A DNA stretch of 64,000 nt, taken from Cupriavidus consociatus. GTDB lineage: Bacteria > Pseudomonadota > Gammaproteobacteria > Burkholderiales > Burkholderiaceae. The notes below the pieces were generated by a model. It ran no database searches and was not told the DNA's origin. It was given only the letters and a program-made list of their open reading frames with translations. The position numbers and the translations under genes are program-made. This document shows positions 23,386 through 32,432 of this stretch, one piece after another (position 1 is the stretch's first letter; each line of letters opens with the position of its first letter). The stretch covers positions 24,358 through 88,357 of the forward strand of contig NZ_JAGIQA010000033.1 in assembly GCF_017814975.1 (NCBI RefSeq), read 5' to 3'.

Positions 23386-24345
23386 TCACGGCGTACCTTG
23401 CAAGGCCTGCGTGGCGGCATCGCGCAGGCAGGCCTTGAACAGGGTAACCGCCTGGGCCGGCACACGGCCGGAACAGGCGAAGCAGCCGATCTCGCCGAAT
23501 CCCGGAAGTTCCGCCAGCGGCAGGATGGCCAGCATGCCCGCGTCCGCGAACTGCTGCGCCTCCGTGCGCGGCATCAGGCCGACCGTTTGCTGGTCGAGCA
23601 TCAGCGCGACATTGGTCAGCACGGAAAGGGATTCGACCACGTTCGCCGGTGCGCCCAGCCCGGCTTCGAAGAAGAGCCGCTCGGCCGTCCGACGCAGGGA
23701 GGAATCCCGCGTCGGGAGAATCCACGGAAACGCCAGCATGTCCGCCAGGCTGGCGAAGTTGCGCGAAGCCAGAGGATGATGGGCGCCCCCGACCGCGCAA
23801 AGCTGCTCCGCATAGAGCGCCTCGGCTTCGAGTCCGGGCGACTTGCCCTGCCAGCCGCCGTCGTCGGGAATCCTTGCCACCACCAGGTCGAGGTCGCCCA
23901 CGCTTAACGCGGGAAGCAACTGATCCATCTGGCCCACGCGCAAAGTGACGACCACCGCGGGCGCCCGCGCCTTGAGCAACTGGATCGCACGCGGCAGCAG
24001 CACCGCAGACGCCGAGATCAGCGTGCCGACCAGCACCTGTCCGGCGGCCCCCTCCTGGAAGGCGTTGACCTCGTCGGTCATATGGCGCAACTCCGCCAGC
24101 AGGGACTTCGACCGCCTCGCCACCAGCTCGCCGAGTTCCGTGGCGGTGACACCGCGGTTGCCCCGCACCAGCAGGGGCCCGCCGAAATGGCCCTCCAGCT
24201 CATGGACCACCTTGGTGACCGCTGGCTGCGTCAGGTTGAGTTCCTGAGCGGCGCGCAGGATTGAACCGCTGCGCAGCACCTGCTCGAAAATAATGATCTG
24301 GGCAAAGCGCAGTTTCCTGCCCAGGGAGTTCGCGTGATGTGCCAT
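23386..24345 (-). CDS. nbaR: LysR-type regulator of the 3-hydroxyanthranilate operon
   Basis: A 319-aa LysR protein with an N-terminal winged helix (residues 13-72; SILRAAQELNLTQPAVTKVV) and a two-lobed effector domain (QVLVGTLISASAVLLPRAIQ; LDLVVARIPDD). It is divergent from the aldehyde dehydrogenase gene that starts the meta-cleavage operon, the usual arrangement for an activator responding to a pathway intermediate. The 163-bp gap contains an A+T-rich dyad resembling a LysR box. The symbol follows the LysR regulator of 2-nitrobenzoate clusters and rests on position rather than close sequence recognition. Confidence 0.82.
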   Translation of the reverse strand: MAHHANSLGRKLRFAQIIIFEQVLRSGSILRAAQELNLTQPAVTKVVHELEGHFGGPLLVRGNRGVTATELGELVARRSKSLLAELRHMTDEVNAFQEGAAGQVLVGTLISASAVLLPRAIQLLKARAPAVVVTLRVGQMDQLLPALSVGDLDLVVARIPDDGGWQGKSPGLEAEALYAEQLCAVGGAHHPLASRNFASLADMLAFPWILPTRDSSLRRTAERLFFEAGLGAPANVVESLSVLTNVALMLDQQTVGLMPRTEAQQFADAGMLAILPLAELPGFGEIGCFACSGRVPAQAVTLFKACLRDAATQALQGTP

Positions 24346-24409
24346 GGAGATGCGGGGGACAAGGGATAGGCCAGGCGCCGGATGATGCGGATGCCCGGCC
24401 CGCAGTCTT

Positions 24410-24432
24410 GCTATTCTAGTTAGTAATACACG
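24410..24432 (+). promoter_or_regulatory. Candidate LysR box in the divergent promoter region
   Basis: ATTCTAGTTAGTAAT (24413-24427) has CTA-GT-TAG dyad symmetry and ATT/AAT borders, compatible with a T-N11-A LysR site. It lies about 80 bp before the aldehyde dehydrogenase start, in an A+T-rich island between the regulator and operon. Confidence 0.35.
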
Positions 24433-24508
24433 ACGACGAAACTTTCATTTTTCAGGAATACAACGGCTGCCTACACTGCGTCCCAGATCATCGCCCGGAG
24501 ACTGCACC

Positions 24509-25972
24509 GTGTCGTCACGCCCCATCCTGTTTCGAAACTACGTCGATGGCCGCTTCGAGGAGGCGGCCAGAATCTTTCCCAATATCTCGCCGGTCGACGG
24601 CACCGTGATCGGCCAGGTCTGCGAGGCCGATGCCGGCCTGGTGGATCGCGCGGTCGGAGCCGCGCGCGCCGCCATGGAGGGCCCCTGGGGCAAGACCAGC
24701 GCCGCCGAGCGCGCCAGGCTGCTCCATGCAATTGCCGACGGCATCGAGAGGCGCTTCGATGCCTTCGTGGCGGCGGAAGTCGCGGACACCGGCCGCCCGC
24801 AACACCAGGCGCGCGCGCTGGACATCCGCCGCGGCGTGCAGAACTTCCGCACCTTTGCCGAACTGGCCGGCCAGGCCGGTGGCGAATACTTCGACATGCG
24901 CACGGCTGATGGCGATGTCTTCAGCTACACGGTACGCAAGCCCCATGGCGTGGTGGGGATCATCTCGCCATGGAACCTGCCGATGCTGCTGATGACCTGG
25001 AAGGTCGCGCCGGCACTGGCCTGCGGCAACGCGGTGGTGGTCAAGCCTTCCGAGGAGACGCCCGGCAGCGCCACGCTGCTGGCCGAGGTCATGCACGAAG
25101 CCGGCGTGCCGGCGGGCGCCTTCAACCTTGTGCACGGCTTCGGCGGCGGTTCGGCGGGTGAGTTCCTGTCGCGGCATCCGGGCATCGATGCCATCACCTT
25201 CACCGGCGAGTCCCGAACCGGCAGCACCATCATGAAGGCCGTGGCGGACGGCGTTAAGGAGGTGTCCTTCGAGCTGGGCGGGAAGAATGCGGCGGTGGTG
25301 TTCGCCGACTGCGACTTCGACAAGGCGGTAGCGGGCGTGATGCGCTCCAGCTTCACCAATACCGGGCAGGTCTGCCTGTGCTCGGAGCGCGTCTACGTGG
25401 AGCGTCCCATCTTTGAGCGCTTCGTGGCGGCGATGAAGGCGCGCGCCGAAGCGCTGCGCATCGACTATCCCGACGCCGACGGCGTGGAAATGGGCTCGCT
25501 GATCTCGCACGGCCATCGCGACAAGGTGCTGTCCTACTTTGCGCTGGCGCGCGAGGAAGGCGCCACCGTGGTCGCCGGCGGCGGCGTGCCGCATTTCGGC
25601 GACGCGCGCGACAACGGTGCCTATGTCCAGCCCACCATCTGGACCGGTCTGCCCGATTCGGCGCGCTGCGTGCAGGAAGAGGTGTTCGGCCCGGTCTGCC
25701 ATATCGCGCCGTTCGACAGTGACGATGAAGTGGTCGCGCGCGTCAACGATTCCCGTTACGGACTGGCGGCTTCGGTCTGGACCCGCGACCTGGCGCGCGC
25801 GCACCGCGTGACCCGGCAGTTCGACGTGGGCATCGTCTGGGTCAACACCTGGTTCCTGCGCGACCTGCGCACGCCCTTCGGCGGCACCCGACTGTCGGGC
25901 ATCGGCCGCGAAGGCGGACGCCACTCTCTGGATTTCTACTCCTCCCTGACCACCATTTGCGTCAACCCCTGA
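24509..25972 (+). CDS. nbaE: 2-Aminomuconate (2-hydroxymuconate) 6-semialdehyde dehydrogenase
   Basis: NAD-dependent aldehyde dehydrogenase of 487 aa that oxidises 2-aminomuconate semialdehyde to 2-aminomuconate. Catalytic Glu is in VSFELGGKNAAVV and Cys in NTGQVCLCSERVY; the N-anchoring PWNLPMLLMTWK and the C-terminal WVNTWFLRDLRTPFGG are characteristic of the XylG/DmpC/NbaE group. It is the first gene of an operon that runs to 33994. The presence of 3-hydroxyanthranilate dioxygenase, ACMS decarboxylase and a RidA-type deaminase in the same operon points to the amino-substituted substrate rather than the catechol-derived one. Confidence 0.88.
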   Translation: MSSRPILFRNYVDGRFEEAARIFPNISPVDGTVIGQVCEADAGLVDRAVGAARAAMEGPWGKTSAAERARLLHAIADGIERRFDAFVAAEVADTGRPQHQARALDIRRGVQNFRTFAELAGQAGGEYFDMRTADGDVFSYTVRKPHGVVGIISPWNLPMLLMTWKVAPALACGNAVVVKPSEETPGSATLLAEVMHEAGVPAGAFNLVHGFGGGSAGEFLSRHPGIDAITFTGESRTGSTIMKAVADGVKEVSFELGGKNAAVVFADCDFDKAVAGVMRSSFTNTGQVCLCSERVYVERPIFERFVAAMKARAEALRIDYPDADGVEMGSLISHGHRDKVLSYFALAREEGATVVAGGGVPHFGDARDNGAYVQPTIWTGLPDSARCVQEEVFGPVCHIAPFDSDDEVVARVNDSRYGLAASVWTRDLARAHRVTRQFDVGIVWVNTWFLRDLRTPFGGTRLSGIGREGGRHSLDFYSSLTTICVNP

Positions 25973-25991
25973 GCCCGTCGCGAGAACCCGC

Positions 25992-26813
25992 ATGCTAAAC
26001 CCAGAACTCATCAAGGCCGCGGACCAACTCTGGTCCGCCGCCGAGCATGGCCAACCCTGCCCGCCCGTGCGCGATGCCATTGCACAGGCCGCCGGCGCCG
26101 GCGCCGATCCGGTGGCGCTGGCCTACGCCATCCAGCAGCACAACACCGAGCGCGCGCTCGATGCCGGGCGCCGCGTCGCCGGCCGCAAGATCGGCCTCAC
26201 CTCCACTGTGGTGCAGCGCCAGCTGGGCGTGGACCAGCCGGATTTCGGCATGCTCTTTGTCGACATGGCGCGCCAGGACGGCGAGGAGATCGATTGCGGC
26301 GACGTGCTGCAGCCCAAGGTCGAGGCGGAAATCGCCCTGGTCCTGGAGCGCGACCTGCCGCATGCCGTTCATACCGTTGCCGATGTGATCCGGGCCACCG
26401 CCTTTGCCCTGCCGGCGATCGAGATCGTCGGCAGCCGCATTGCCGGGTGGGATATCCGCCTGACCGACACCATCGCGGACAACGCCTCTTCCGGCCTGTT
26501 CGTGCTGGGCACGCGGCCGGTCAGCCTGCGTGACCTGGACCTGGTCAACTGCGGCATGAGCATGGAACTGGCCGGCGAACCGGTTTCGGTCGGCGCCGGC
26601 GCGGCCTGCCTTGGCAATCCGCTCAATGCCGCCGTCTGGCTGGCCAACACCATGAGCCGCGTCGGTGCGCCGCTCAGGGCCGGCGACATCATCCTGACCG
26701 GTGCCCTCGGCCCCATGGTGACGGTGCAGCCGGGCAACGTCTTTACCGTCCGCATCGAAGGACTGGGCGCCGTGACGGCGTCGTTCCAGGCCACCAGCAA
26801 AGGAGACGCCTGA
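25992..26813 (+). CDS. dmpE: 2-Oxopent-4-enoate hydratase
   Basis: A 273-aa member of the 2-keto-4-pentenoate hydratase/oxaloacrotonate decarboxylase family, adding water to 2-oxopent-4-enoate to give 4-hydroxy-2-oxovalerate. Motifs include GRKIGLTSTVVQRQLGV, the metal-binding Glu pair in KVEAEIALVLERDLP, and AIEIVGSRIAGWDIRLTDTI. A paralogue of the same family occurs at 28808. This copy is called hydratase because the gene order 25992-29575 is exactly dmpE-F-G-H; the two activities cannot be separated with certainty by sequence reading alone. It starts 20 bp after the dehydrogenase stop. Confidence 0.8.
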   Translation: MLNPELIKAADQLWSAAEHGQPCPPVRDAIAQAAGAGADPVALAYAIQQHNTERALDAGRRVAGRKIGLTSTVVQRQLGVDQPDFGMLFVDMARQDGEEIDCGDVLQPKVEAEIALVLERDLPHAVHTVADVIRATAFALPAIEIVGSRIAGWDIRLTDTIADNASSGLFVLGTRPVSLRDLDLVNCGMSMELAGEPVSVGAGAACLGNPLNAAVWLANTMSRVGAPLRAGDIILTGALGPMVTVQPGNVFTVRIEGLGAVTASFQATSKGDA

Positions 26814-26814
26814 C

Positions 26815-27762
26815 ATGAACCCCTGCAAAGTTGCCATCATCGGTTCCGGCAATATCGGCACCGACCTGATGATCAAGGTGCTGCGCCATGGCAAGCACGT
26901 CGAGATGGGCGCCATGGTCGGCATCGACCCCGCCTCCGAAGGCCTGGCACGCGCGGCGCGGCTCGGCGTGCCGGTGACGGCGCAAGGCATCGACGGCCTG
27001 CTGGCGATGCCGGGCTTCGGCGACATCCGCATCGCCTTCGATGCCACGTCCGCCGGCGCCCACGCCGGCCACAACGCAGCGCTGCAGGCGCACGGCGTGC
27101 GGGTCATCGACCTGACGCCGGCCGCCATCGGCCCGTACGTGGTGCCCAGCGTCAACGCCGGCGTGCATCTGGATGCGCCGAACATCAATATGGTCACCTG
27201 CGGCGGCCAGGCCACCATCCCGATGGTGGCGGCGGTGGCCAGTGTGACCACGGTCCACTACGCGGAAATCGTGGCGTCGATCGCCAGCAAGTCCGCCGGC
27301 CCCGGCACGCGCGCCAACATCGACGAGTTCACCGAGACCACCTCGCGCGCCATCGAGACCGTGGGCGGCGCCACCCGCGGCAAGGCCATCATCATCCTGA
27401 ACCCGGCCGAGCCGCCGCTGATCATGCGTGACACGGTCTGCTGCCTGACCGACGAAGCCGACACCGGCGCGATCGAGGCCGCCGTGCAGGCGATGGTGGA
27501 ACGCGTGCAGGGCTATGCGCCCGGCTACCGGCTCAAGCAGCGCGTGCAGTTCGACCGCATCGACGGCCCGGTGAACGTGCCGGGCCTCGGCCGGAAGACG
27601 GGGCTGAAGACCACCATCTTCCTGGAAGTGGAAGGCGCGGCGCACTACCTGCCCGCCTATGCCGGCAACCTGGACATCATGACCAGTGCCGCGCTGGTTT
27701 GCGCCGAACGCGTGGCGGAATCGCTGGGCAGCGGCCTGACCGCATCCACGGCGGCAGCCTGA
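26815..27762 (+). CDS. dmpF: Acetaldehyde dehydrogenase (acylating)
   Basis: Converts acetaldehyde, NAD+ and CoA to acetyl-CoA, working in a channelled complex with the aldolase encoded next. The 315-aa protein has an N-terminal Rossmann motif VAIIGSGNIGTDLMIK, the catalytic Cys in MVTCGGQATIPMVAAVASV (about residue 127) and the conserved C-terminal segment around GLKTTIFLEVEGAAHYLP. It begins one base after the hydratase stop. Confidence 0.94.
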   Translation: MNPCKVAIIGSGNIGTDLMIKVLRHGKHVEMGAMVGIDPASEGLARAARLGVPVTAQGIDGLLAMPGFGDIRIAFDATSAGAHAGHNAALQAHGVRVIDLTPAAIGPYVVPSVNAGVHLDAPNINMVTCGGQATIPMVAAVASVTTVHYAEIVASIASKSAGPGTRANIDEFTETTSRAIETVGGATRGKAIIILNPAEPPLIMRDTVCCLTDEADTGAIEAAVQAMVERVQGYAPGYRLKQRVQFDRIDGPVNVPGLGRKTGLKTTIFLEVEGAAHYLPAYAGNLDIMTSAALVCAERVAESLGSGLTASTAAA

Positions 27763-27773
27763 GGAACCCGACC

Positions 27774-28811
27774 ATGACCAACAAGAACCTCTATATCTCC
27801 GACGTGACCCTGCGCGACGGCAGCCACGCCGTGCGCCACCAGTATTCGGTGGCGCAGGTCCGCGCCATTGCACGCGCCCTTGACGAGGCCGGCGTCGATT
27901 CGATCGAAGTCGCACACGGCGATGGCCTGGCGGGTTCCAGCTTCAACTATGGCTTCGGTGCCCATGCCGACGTGGAATGGATTGCCGCCGTGGCCGAGAC
28001 GGTGCAGCGCGCCCAGGTCGCCACCCTGCTGCTGCCGGGCATCGGCACCGTGCACGACCTGCGCGAAGCCCATGCAGCCGGCGCGCGCGTGGTCCGGGTG
28101 GCCACGCACTGCACCGAGGCCGACACCGCGCGCCAGCATGTCGAGACCGCACGCGCCATGGGCATGAATGTCGCCGGCTTCCTGATGATGAGCCACATGG
28201 CCTCCCCCGCCACGCTGGCGGAACAGGCGAAGCTGATGGAAAGCTACGGCGCCCATTGCGTCTATGTGGTGGATTCCGGCGGCGCCCTCACCATGGACGG
28301 CGTGCGCGACCGCTTCCGCGCCTTCAGGGATGCGCTGCGGCCCGAGACCGAAACCGGCATCCATGCCCACCACAACCTCAGCCTGGGTGTCGCCAACAGC
28401 ATCGTCGCGGTCGAGGAAGGCTGTGACCGGATCGATGCCAGCCTCGCCGGCATGGGCGCCGGCGCCGGCAATGCGCCGCTCGAGGTCTTCATCGCCGCGG
28501 CCGAACGGCTGGGCTGGCATCATGGCTGCGACCTGTACCGCCTGATGGATGCCGCCGACGACATCGTGCGCCCGCTGCAGGACCGCCCGGTCCGCGTCGA
28601 CCGCGAAACGCTGGCGCTGGGCTACGCCGGGGTGTACTCGAGCTTCCTGCGTCACGCGGAAAGCGCGGCCGCCAAATACCAGCTCAAGACCGCGGACATC
28701 CTGGTCGAGCTGGGCCGGCGCCGCATGGTTGGAGGCCAGGAAGACATGATCGTCGACGTGGCGCTCGACCTGCTGCAGGCCGGCACCGGCAAGCGCAAGG
28801 AGGCAGCATGA
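27774..28811 (+). CDS. dmpG: 4-Hydroxy-2-oxovalerate aldolase
   Basis: Metal-dependent aldolase splitting 4-hydroxy-2-oxovalerate into pyruvate and acetaldehyde. The 345-aa TIM-barrel protein shows the family start YISDVTLRDGSHAVRHQ (metal-binding Asp and His), HGDGLAGSSFNYGFG, and the metal ligands in GIHAHHNLSLGVANS. The ATG at 27774 is preferred because it opens this motif; upstream codons of the frame belong to the overlapping end of dmpF. The stop overlaps the next gene (ATGA), so expression is coupled. Confidence 0.94.
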   Translation: MTNKNLYISDVTLRDGSHAVRHQYSVAQVRAIARALDEAGVDSIEVAHGDGLAGSSFNYGFGAHADVEWIAAVAETVQRAQVATLLLPGIGTVHDLREAHAAGARVVRVATHCTEADTARQHVETARAMGMNVAGFLMMSHMASPATLAEQAKLMESYGAHCVYVVDSGGALTMDGVRDRFRAFRDALRPETETGIHAHHNLSLGVANSIVAVEEGCDRIDASLAGMGAGAGNAPLEVFIAAAERLGWHHGCDLYRLMDAADDIVRPLQDRPVRVDRETLALGYAGVYSSFLRHAESAAAKYQLKTADILVELGRRRMVGGQEDMIVDVALDLLQAGTGKRKEAA

Positions 28812-29575
28812 TCAGCCGTAACGCATTCATCGCAGCCGCTCTGGACGACGCCGCACGCGGCGCCGAGGCGGTTGCGCAATTCAGTGCCACCACGCCGTTC
28901 TCGATCGAGCAGGCCTACGCCATCCAGACCATGTCGATCGAGCACCGCCGCCAGCGCGGGGAGCGGCGCATCGGCATCAAGCTGGGTTTCACCAGCCGCG
29001 CCAAGATGGTCCAGATGGGCGTGGACAGCCTTATATGGGGCTGGCTGACCGATGCCATGGTGGAGGAAGACGGCGGCCGCGTGCTGCTGGACAACTACAT
29101 CCACCCCCGCGCCGAGCCGGAAATCTGCTTCCTGACCCGGCGCGACATCGACCGGCCGCTGACCTTGCTGGAGGCTGCCGACTACCTGGAGGCCGTGGCG
29201 CCCGCAATCGAGATCATCGATTCGCGCTACCGCGACTTCCGCTTCACACTCGAGGATGTGGTTGCCGACAATTGCTCGTCGGCCGGACTCGTGGTGGGCC
29301 CATGGTCGCGCCAGTTCGACGCGCTGGCCAATCTCGGCGTCGTGCTGCGCATCGATGGCCGCGTCGTACAGACCGGCTCGACCGCCGCGATCCTGGGGCA
29401 TCCGCTGCGCAGCCTGGTGCAGGCTTCGCAAGTGCTGTCCCAGGCCGGTACCGTGCTCCCGGCCGGCAGCCTGGTCATGGCCGGCGCGGCCACCGCTGCC
29501 GAAGCCCTGGCCCGTGGCAATCATGTCTGCGCGACGATGGGCGCGCTGGGCAGTGCCGCTTTCCACGTGGTGTGA
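28808..29575 (+). CDS. dmpH: 2-Oxo-3-hexenedioate (4-oxalocrotonate) decarboxylase
   Basis: A 255-aa paralogue of the hydratase at 25992, expected to decarboxylate 2-oxo-3-hexenedioate to 2-oxopent-4-enoate with Mg2+. It shows RRIGIKLGFTSRAKMVQMGV, the acidic metal site in PRAEPEICFLTRRDI and AIEIIDSRYRDFRFTLEDV. Its position after the aldolase matches dmpH. No 4-oxalocrotonate tautomerase gene is seen in the operon. A swap of roles with the 25992 gene cannot be excluded. Confidence 0.8.
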   Translation: MISRNAFIAAALDDAARGAEAVAQFSATTPFSIEQAYAIQTMSIEHRRQRGERRIGIKLGFTSRAKMVQMGVDSLIWGWLTDAMVEEDGGRVLLDNYIHPRAEPEICFLTRRDIDRPLTLLEAADYLEAVAPAIEIIDSRYRDFRFTLEDVVADNCSSAGLVVGPWSRQFDALANLGVVLRIDGRVVQTGSTAAILGHPLRSLVQASQVLSQAGTVLPAGSLVMAGAATAAEALARGNHVCATMGALGSAAFHVV

Positions 29576-29627
29576 ATACGACCGGCCGGGTGGCGTCAGC
29601 CGTCGGGCCGATCAGGAGGAGACCCTC

Positions 29628-30608
29628 ATGTTTTGGAACCATCTTCGCAACGCCTGCATTGCTGCCTTGACCCTGGCCGCGCCTGGCCAGGCCGCGCACG
29701 CAGGCAGCTATCCTGAGCGGCCGGTCGCGCTGATCGTCCCGGGTCCGGCAGGCGGCACGCCCGATGCGGTGGCCAGGCTGATCGGCGAGTCGCTGCGCGC
29801 ACGGCTCGGGCAACAGGTCGTGGTCGACAACCGCGCCGGCGCCAACGGCTTCATCGGCGTACAGGCCGCAGCCCGCGCCCAGCCGGATGGCTACACCTTG
29901 CTGATGGGATTCGCCCAGACCATGGCGCTGAACCCCGCTACCTTCAAGCGCATTCCCTATGATCCGCTGCGCGACTTTGCGCCGGTCGCCCGCCTGGTCG
30001 AGTTCGAACTGGTGCTGGCCGTGCCCGCCTCGCTGCCGGTAAAGACTGTTGCTGACCTGGTCGGTTGGCTCAGGACGAACAAGGGCAAGGCCGCCTTCGG
30101 CTCCTTCGGTTCCGGCTCGCCATCGCAGTTTGCCGGTGAAATGTTCGCAAGGAGCAGCGGAACGGATGCGCAGCATGTGGCATACAAGGGTTCGGCCCCG
30201 CTGGTGACCGATCTGGTTGGCGGGCAAGTGCAGTATAGCTTCGTAGTCCTGCAGGTCGCCCAGCAACTGGCCAGGGCCGGCAAAGTCAGGCTGCTTGCCG
30301 TGACAGGCAGTGCGCGCCAGGCCGCCGCGCCGGAGCTTCCGACCATGGCCGAGGCCGGCTATGGCGACGTCGTGGCGACAGGCTGGTATGGCATCTATGC
30401 GCCCAAGGGCACGCCCGAAGCCATCCTCCAGCGACTCGAGCATGAGATCGGAGTGGTGATGGAGCGTCCGGACCTGCAGCGCCGGCTCGCCGAGCAAGGC
30501 GTACGGCCCGCCTTTTCCGGCCGCGCCGCCTTCCAGGCATACGCCCAGTCTGAAATCGACCGCTGGCGTGCCATCGTGCAGAAGACCGGCTTCACTGCGC
30601 AGGACTGA
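29628..30608 (+). CDS. Bug-family periplasmic tripartite tricarboxylate transporter receptor
   Basis: A 326-aa secreted solute receptor. A signal peptide (residues 1-25, cleavage after AAHA) precedes the TctC/Bug motifs YPERPVALIVPGPAGGTPD, VVVDNRAGANGFIG and YTLLMGFAQTMALNP. The ribosome site AGGAGGAGA fixes the start at 29628. No TctA/TctB membrane genes lie in the window, as is usual for the many orphan Bug proteins of Cupriavidus and Bordetella. Lodged between the decarboxylase and sulfatase genes, it may capture a carboxylated aromatic or its sulfate ester for this pathway (inference). Confidence 0.88.
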   Translation: MFWNHLRNACIAALTLAAPGQAAHAGSYPERPVALIVPGPAGGTPDAVARLIGESLRARLGQQVVVDNRAGANGFIGVQAAARAQPDGYTLLMGFAQTMALNPATFKRIPYDPLRDFAPVARLVEFELVLAVPASLPVKTVADLVGWLRTNKGKAAFGSFGSGSPSQFAGEMFARSSGTDAQHVAYKGSAPLVTDLVGGQVQYSFVVLQVAQQLARAGKVRLLAVTGSARQAAAPELPTMAEAGYGDVVATGWYGIYAPKGTPEAILQRLEHEIGVVMERPDLQRRLAEQGVRPAFSGRAAFQAYAQSEIDRWRAIVQKTGFTAQD

Positions 30609-30616
30609 CAGCATCC

Positions 30617-31969
30617 ATGAACGCCATCATGAACGCCACCATGAACGCCATGAATTCCAAGCGCTCGCCGGCGCCTGGCCGGCCGAATCTCGTCTTCATC
30701 CTTGCGGATGACCTTGGCTATGCCGATCTGGGCTGCTACGGCGGCCGCGCGCCGGTCTCGCCCAACCTGGACCGGCTGGCGGCCGAGGGCGTGCGCTTCA
30801 CCGATGCCTACGCCAATTCCCCGGTCTGCTCGCCCAGCCGCTTTGCGCTGATGACGGGCCGCTACCAGTACCGGCTGCGCGGCGGCGCCGAGGAGCCGAT
30901 GACGGGGCGCGCGCGCGGGCAATCCCATCTGGGCCTGCCTCCCGGGCACCCGACCCTGCCCTCGCTGCTGCGCGAACATGGTTACCGCACCGCGCTGATC
31001 GGCAAGTGGCACCTGGGCTTCCCACCGCACTTCGGCCCGCTCAAGAGCGGCTATGACGAGTTCTTCGGCCCGCTCGGCGGTGGCGTGGACTATTTCACCC
31101 ACTGCGACCGCGGCGGCACGCACGACCTCTACGAGAACGAGCGCGAAGTCGAGCGCAGCGGCTACCTGACCGACATCCTCAGCGAGCGCGCGGCTGACTG
31201 GCTGCAGGCGGTGCCGCCGGACGCGCCCTTCATGCTGAGCGTGCACTACACCGCCCCGCACTGGCCCTGGGAAACCCGCTTTGACCAGGCGGAGTCCGAG
31301 CGCATCCGGGCGGCGATCCAGCATACCGACGGCGGCTCGGTCGAAACCTACCAGGCCATGATCCGCCAGATGGACGAAGGCATTGGCCGCATTCTCGATG
31401 TCCTGGCCAACAGGGGCCTGGCGGAAAATACTTTGGTGGTCTTCACCAGCGACAACGGCGGCGAGCGCTTCTCCGACACCTGGCCGCTGTCGGGCAAGAA
31501 GATGGATCTGCTCGAAGGCGGCATCCGGGTGCCGCTGATCGCCCGCTGGCCGGCGGTGATCCCCGCCGGTGGCACCACCCCGCAGGTCGCCATGACCATG
31601 GACTGGTGCCCCACCATGCTCGATGCCGCGGGAATTCTCCCTGCACACATGCACCAGCCCGACGGCATCTCGCTACTGCCATGCCTGTCCGATCCCGCCC
31701 AGGCCAGCCCGCGCACGGTCTACTGGCGCATGAAGTACCGCGCCCAGCAGGCAGTGCGCCACGGCAGCTGGAAGTTCCTCGCGGTGGACGGCAACGAGTA
31801 CCTGTTCGACCTGTCCCGTGATTCGCGCGAACGCGCCAACCTGGCCAGGCGCGAGCCCGCCATGCTGGACACCCTGCGCAATTGCTACCGGGACTGGGCC
31901 CAAGGCATGCCGGAGATTCCCGAGCAGGCCGGCGTAGAACTGGTCTACACCCATAAAGACATGCCGTGA
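30617..31969 (+). CDS. Type I sulfatase (arylsulfatase-like) inside the 3-hydroxyanthranilate operon
   Basis: A 450-aa formylglycine-dependent sulfatase. The signature is intact: VCSPSRFALMTGRYQYRL, with Cys the residue matured to formylglycine, plus LADDLGYADLGCYGG (metal Asp pair), GKWHLGFPPHFGP and TSDNGGE. There is no signal peptide, so it should act in the cytoplasm and needs a maturase not seen here. The N-terminus contains three in-frame copies of ATGAACGCC plus a fourth ATG (30617-30649), so the exact start is uncertain. It lies 8 bp after the Bug gene and 26 bp before the deaminase, firmly inside the operon. Phosphonate-hydrolase activity is a rival possibility. Confidence 0.85.
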   Translation: MNAIMNATMNAMNSKRSPAPGRPNLVFILADDLGYADLGCYGGRAPVSPNLDRLAAEGVRFTDAYANSPVCSPSRFALMTGRYQYRLRGGAEEPMTGRARGQSHLGLPPGHPTLPSLLREHGYRTALIGKWHLGFPPHFGPLKSGYDEFFGPLGGGVDYFTHCDRGGTHDLYENEREVERSGYLTDILSERAADWLQAVPPDAPFMLSVHYTAPHWPWETRFDQAESERIRAAIQHTDGGSVETYQAMIRQMDEGIGRILDVLANRGLAENTLVVFTSDNGGERFSDTWPLSGKKMDLLEGGIRVPLIARWPAVIPAGGTTPQVAMTMDWCPTMLDAAGILPAHMHQPDGISLLPCLSDPAQASPRTVYWRMKYRAQQAVRHGSWKFLAVDGNEYLFDLSRDSRERANLARREPAMLDTLRNCYRDWAQGMPEIPEQAGVELVYTHKDMP

Positions 31970-31995
31970 CAGACGGCGAGCCAAGGAGAACAAAC

Positions 31996-32424
31996 ATGCA
32001 AGCAACATCGACATCCTCCGTGGTGGCCGGCAAGGCAACACCGCGCGGCACCTTCCCCCATGTGCGACGGGCCGGAGACTTCCTGTTCGTGTCGGGCACC
32101 AGCTCCCGGCGCCCCGACAATACCTTCGAAGGCGTGGAAGTCGACGCCATGGGCACGACCTCTCTCGATATCCGGGCCCAGACCCGGGCCGTGATCGGGA
32201 ATATCCGCGATATCCTGCGCAGCGCCGGCGCGGACCTCGAAGACGTGGTGGAGGTCACCAGCTTCCTGGTCGACATGAACGACTTCGGCGGCTATAACGC
32301 GGTGTACTCGGAATACTTCGGCTACGAGGGCCCTACCCGCACCACCGTGGCCGTGCACCAGCTTCCCCACCCCCACCTGCGCATCGAGATCAAGGCGATC
32401 GCCTACCATCCGCTCGCCCGCTAG
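31996..32424 (+). CDS. nbaF: 2-Aminomuconate deaminase (RidA/YjgF family)
   Basis: A 142-aa RidA-fold protein. Family features are GTFPHVRRAGDFLFVSGTSS, a central IRDILRSAGADLEDVVEVTS segment and the C-terminal RTTVAVHQLPHPHLRIEIKA with the conserved Arg/Glu-type ligand site. RidA-family deaminases of the AmnD/NbaF group release ammonia from 2-aminomuconate to give 4-oxalocrotonate, the step needed between the semialdehyde dehydrogenase and the decarboxylase of this operon. The start at 31996 follows AAGGAGAACAAAC. A general enamine/imine deaminase role is the alternative. Confidence 0.85.
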   Translation: MQATSTSSVVAGKATPRGTFPHVRRAGDFLFVSGTSSRRPDNTFEGVEVDAMGTTSLDIRAQTRAVIGNIRDILRSAGADLEDVVEVTSFLVDMNDFGGYNAVYSEYFGYEGPTRTTVAVHQLPHPHLRIEIKAIAYHPLAR

Positions 32425-32432
32425 GAGTCAGC

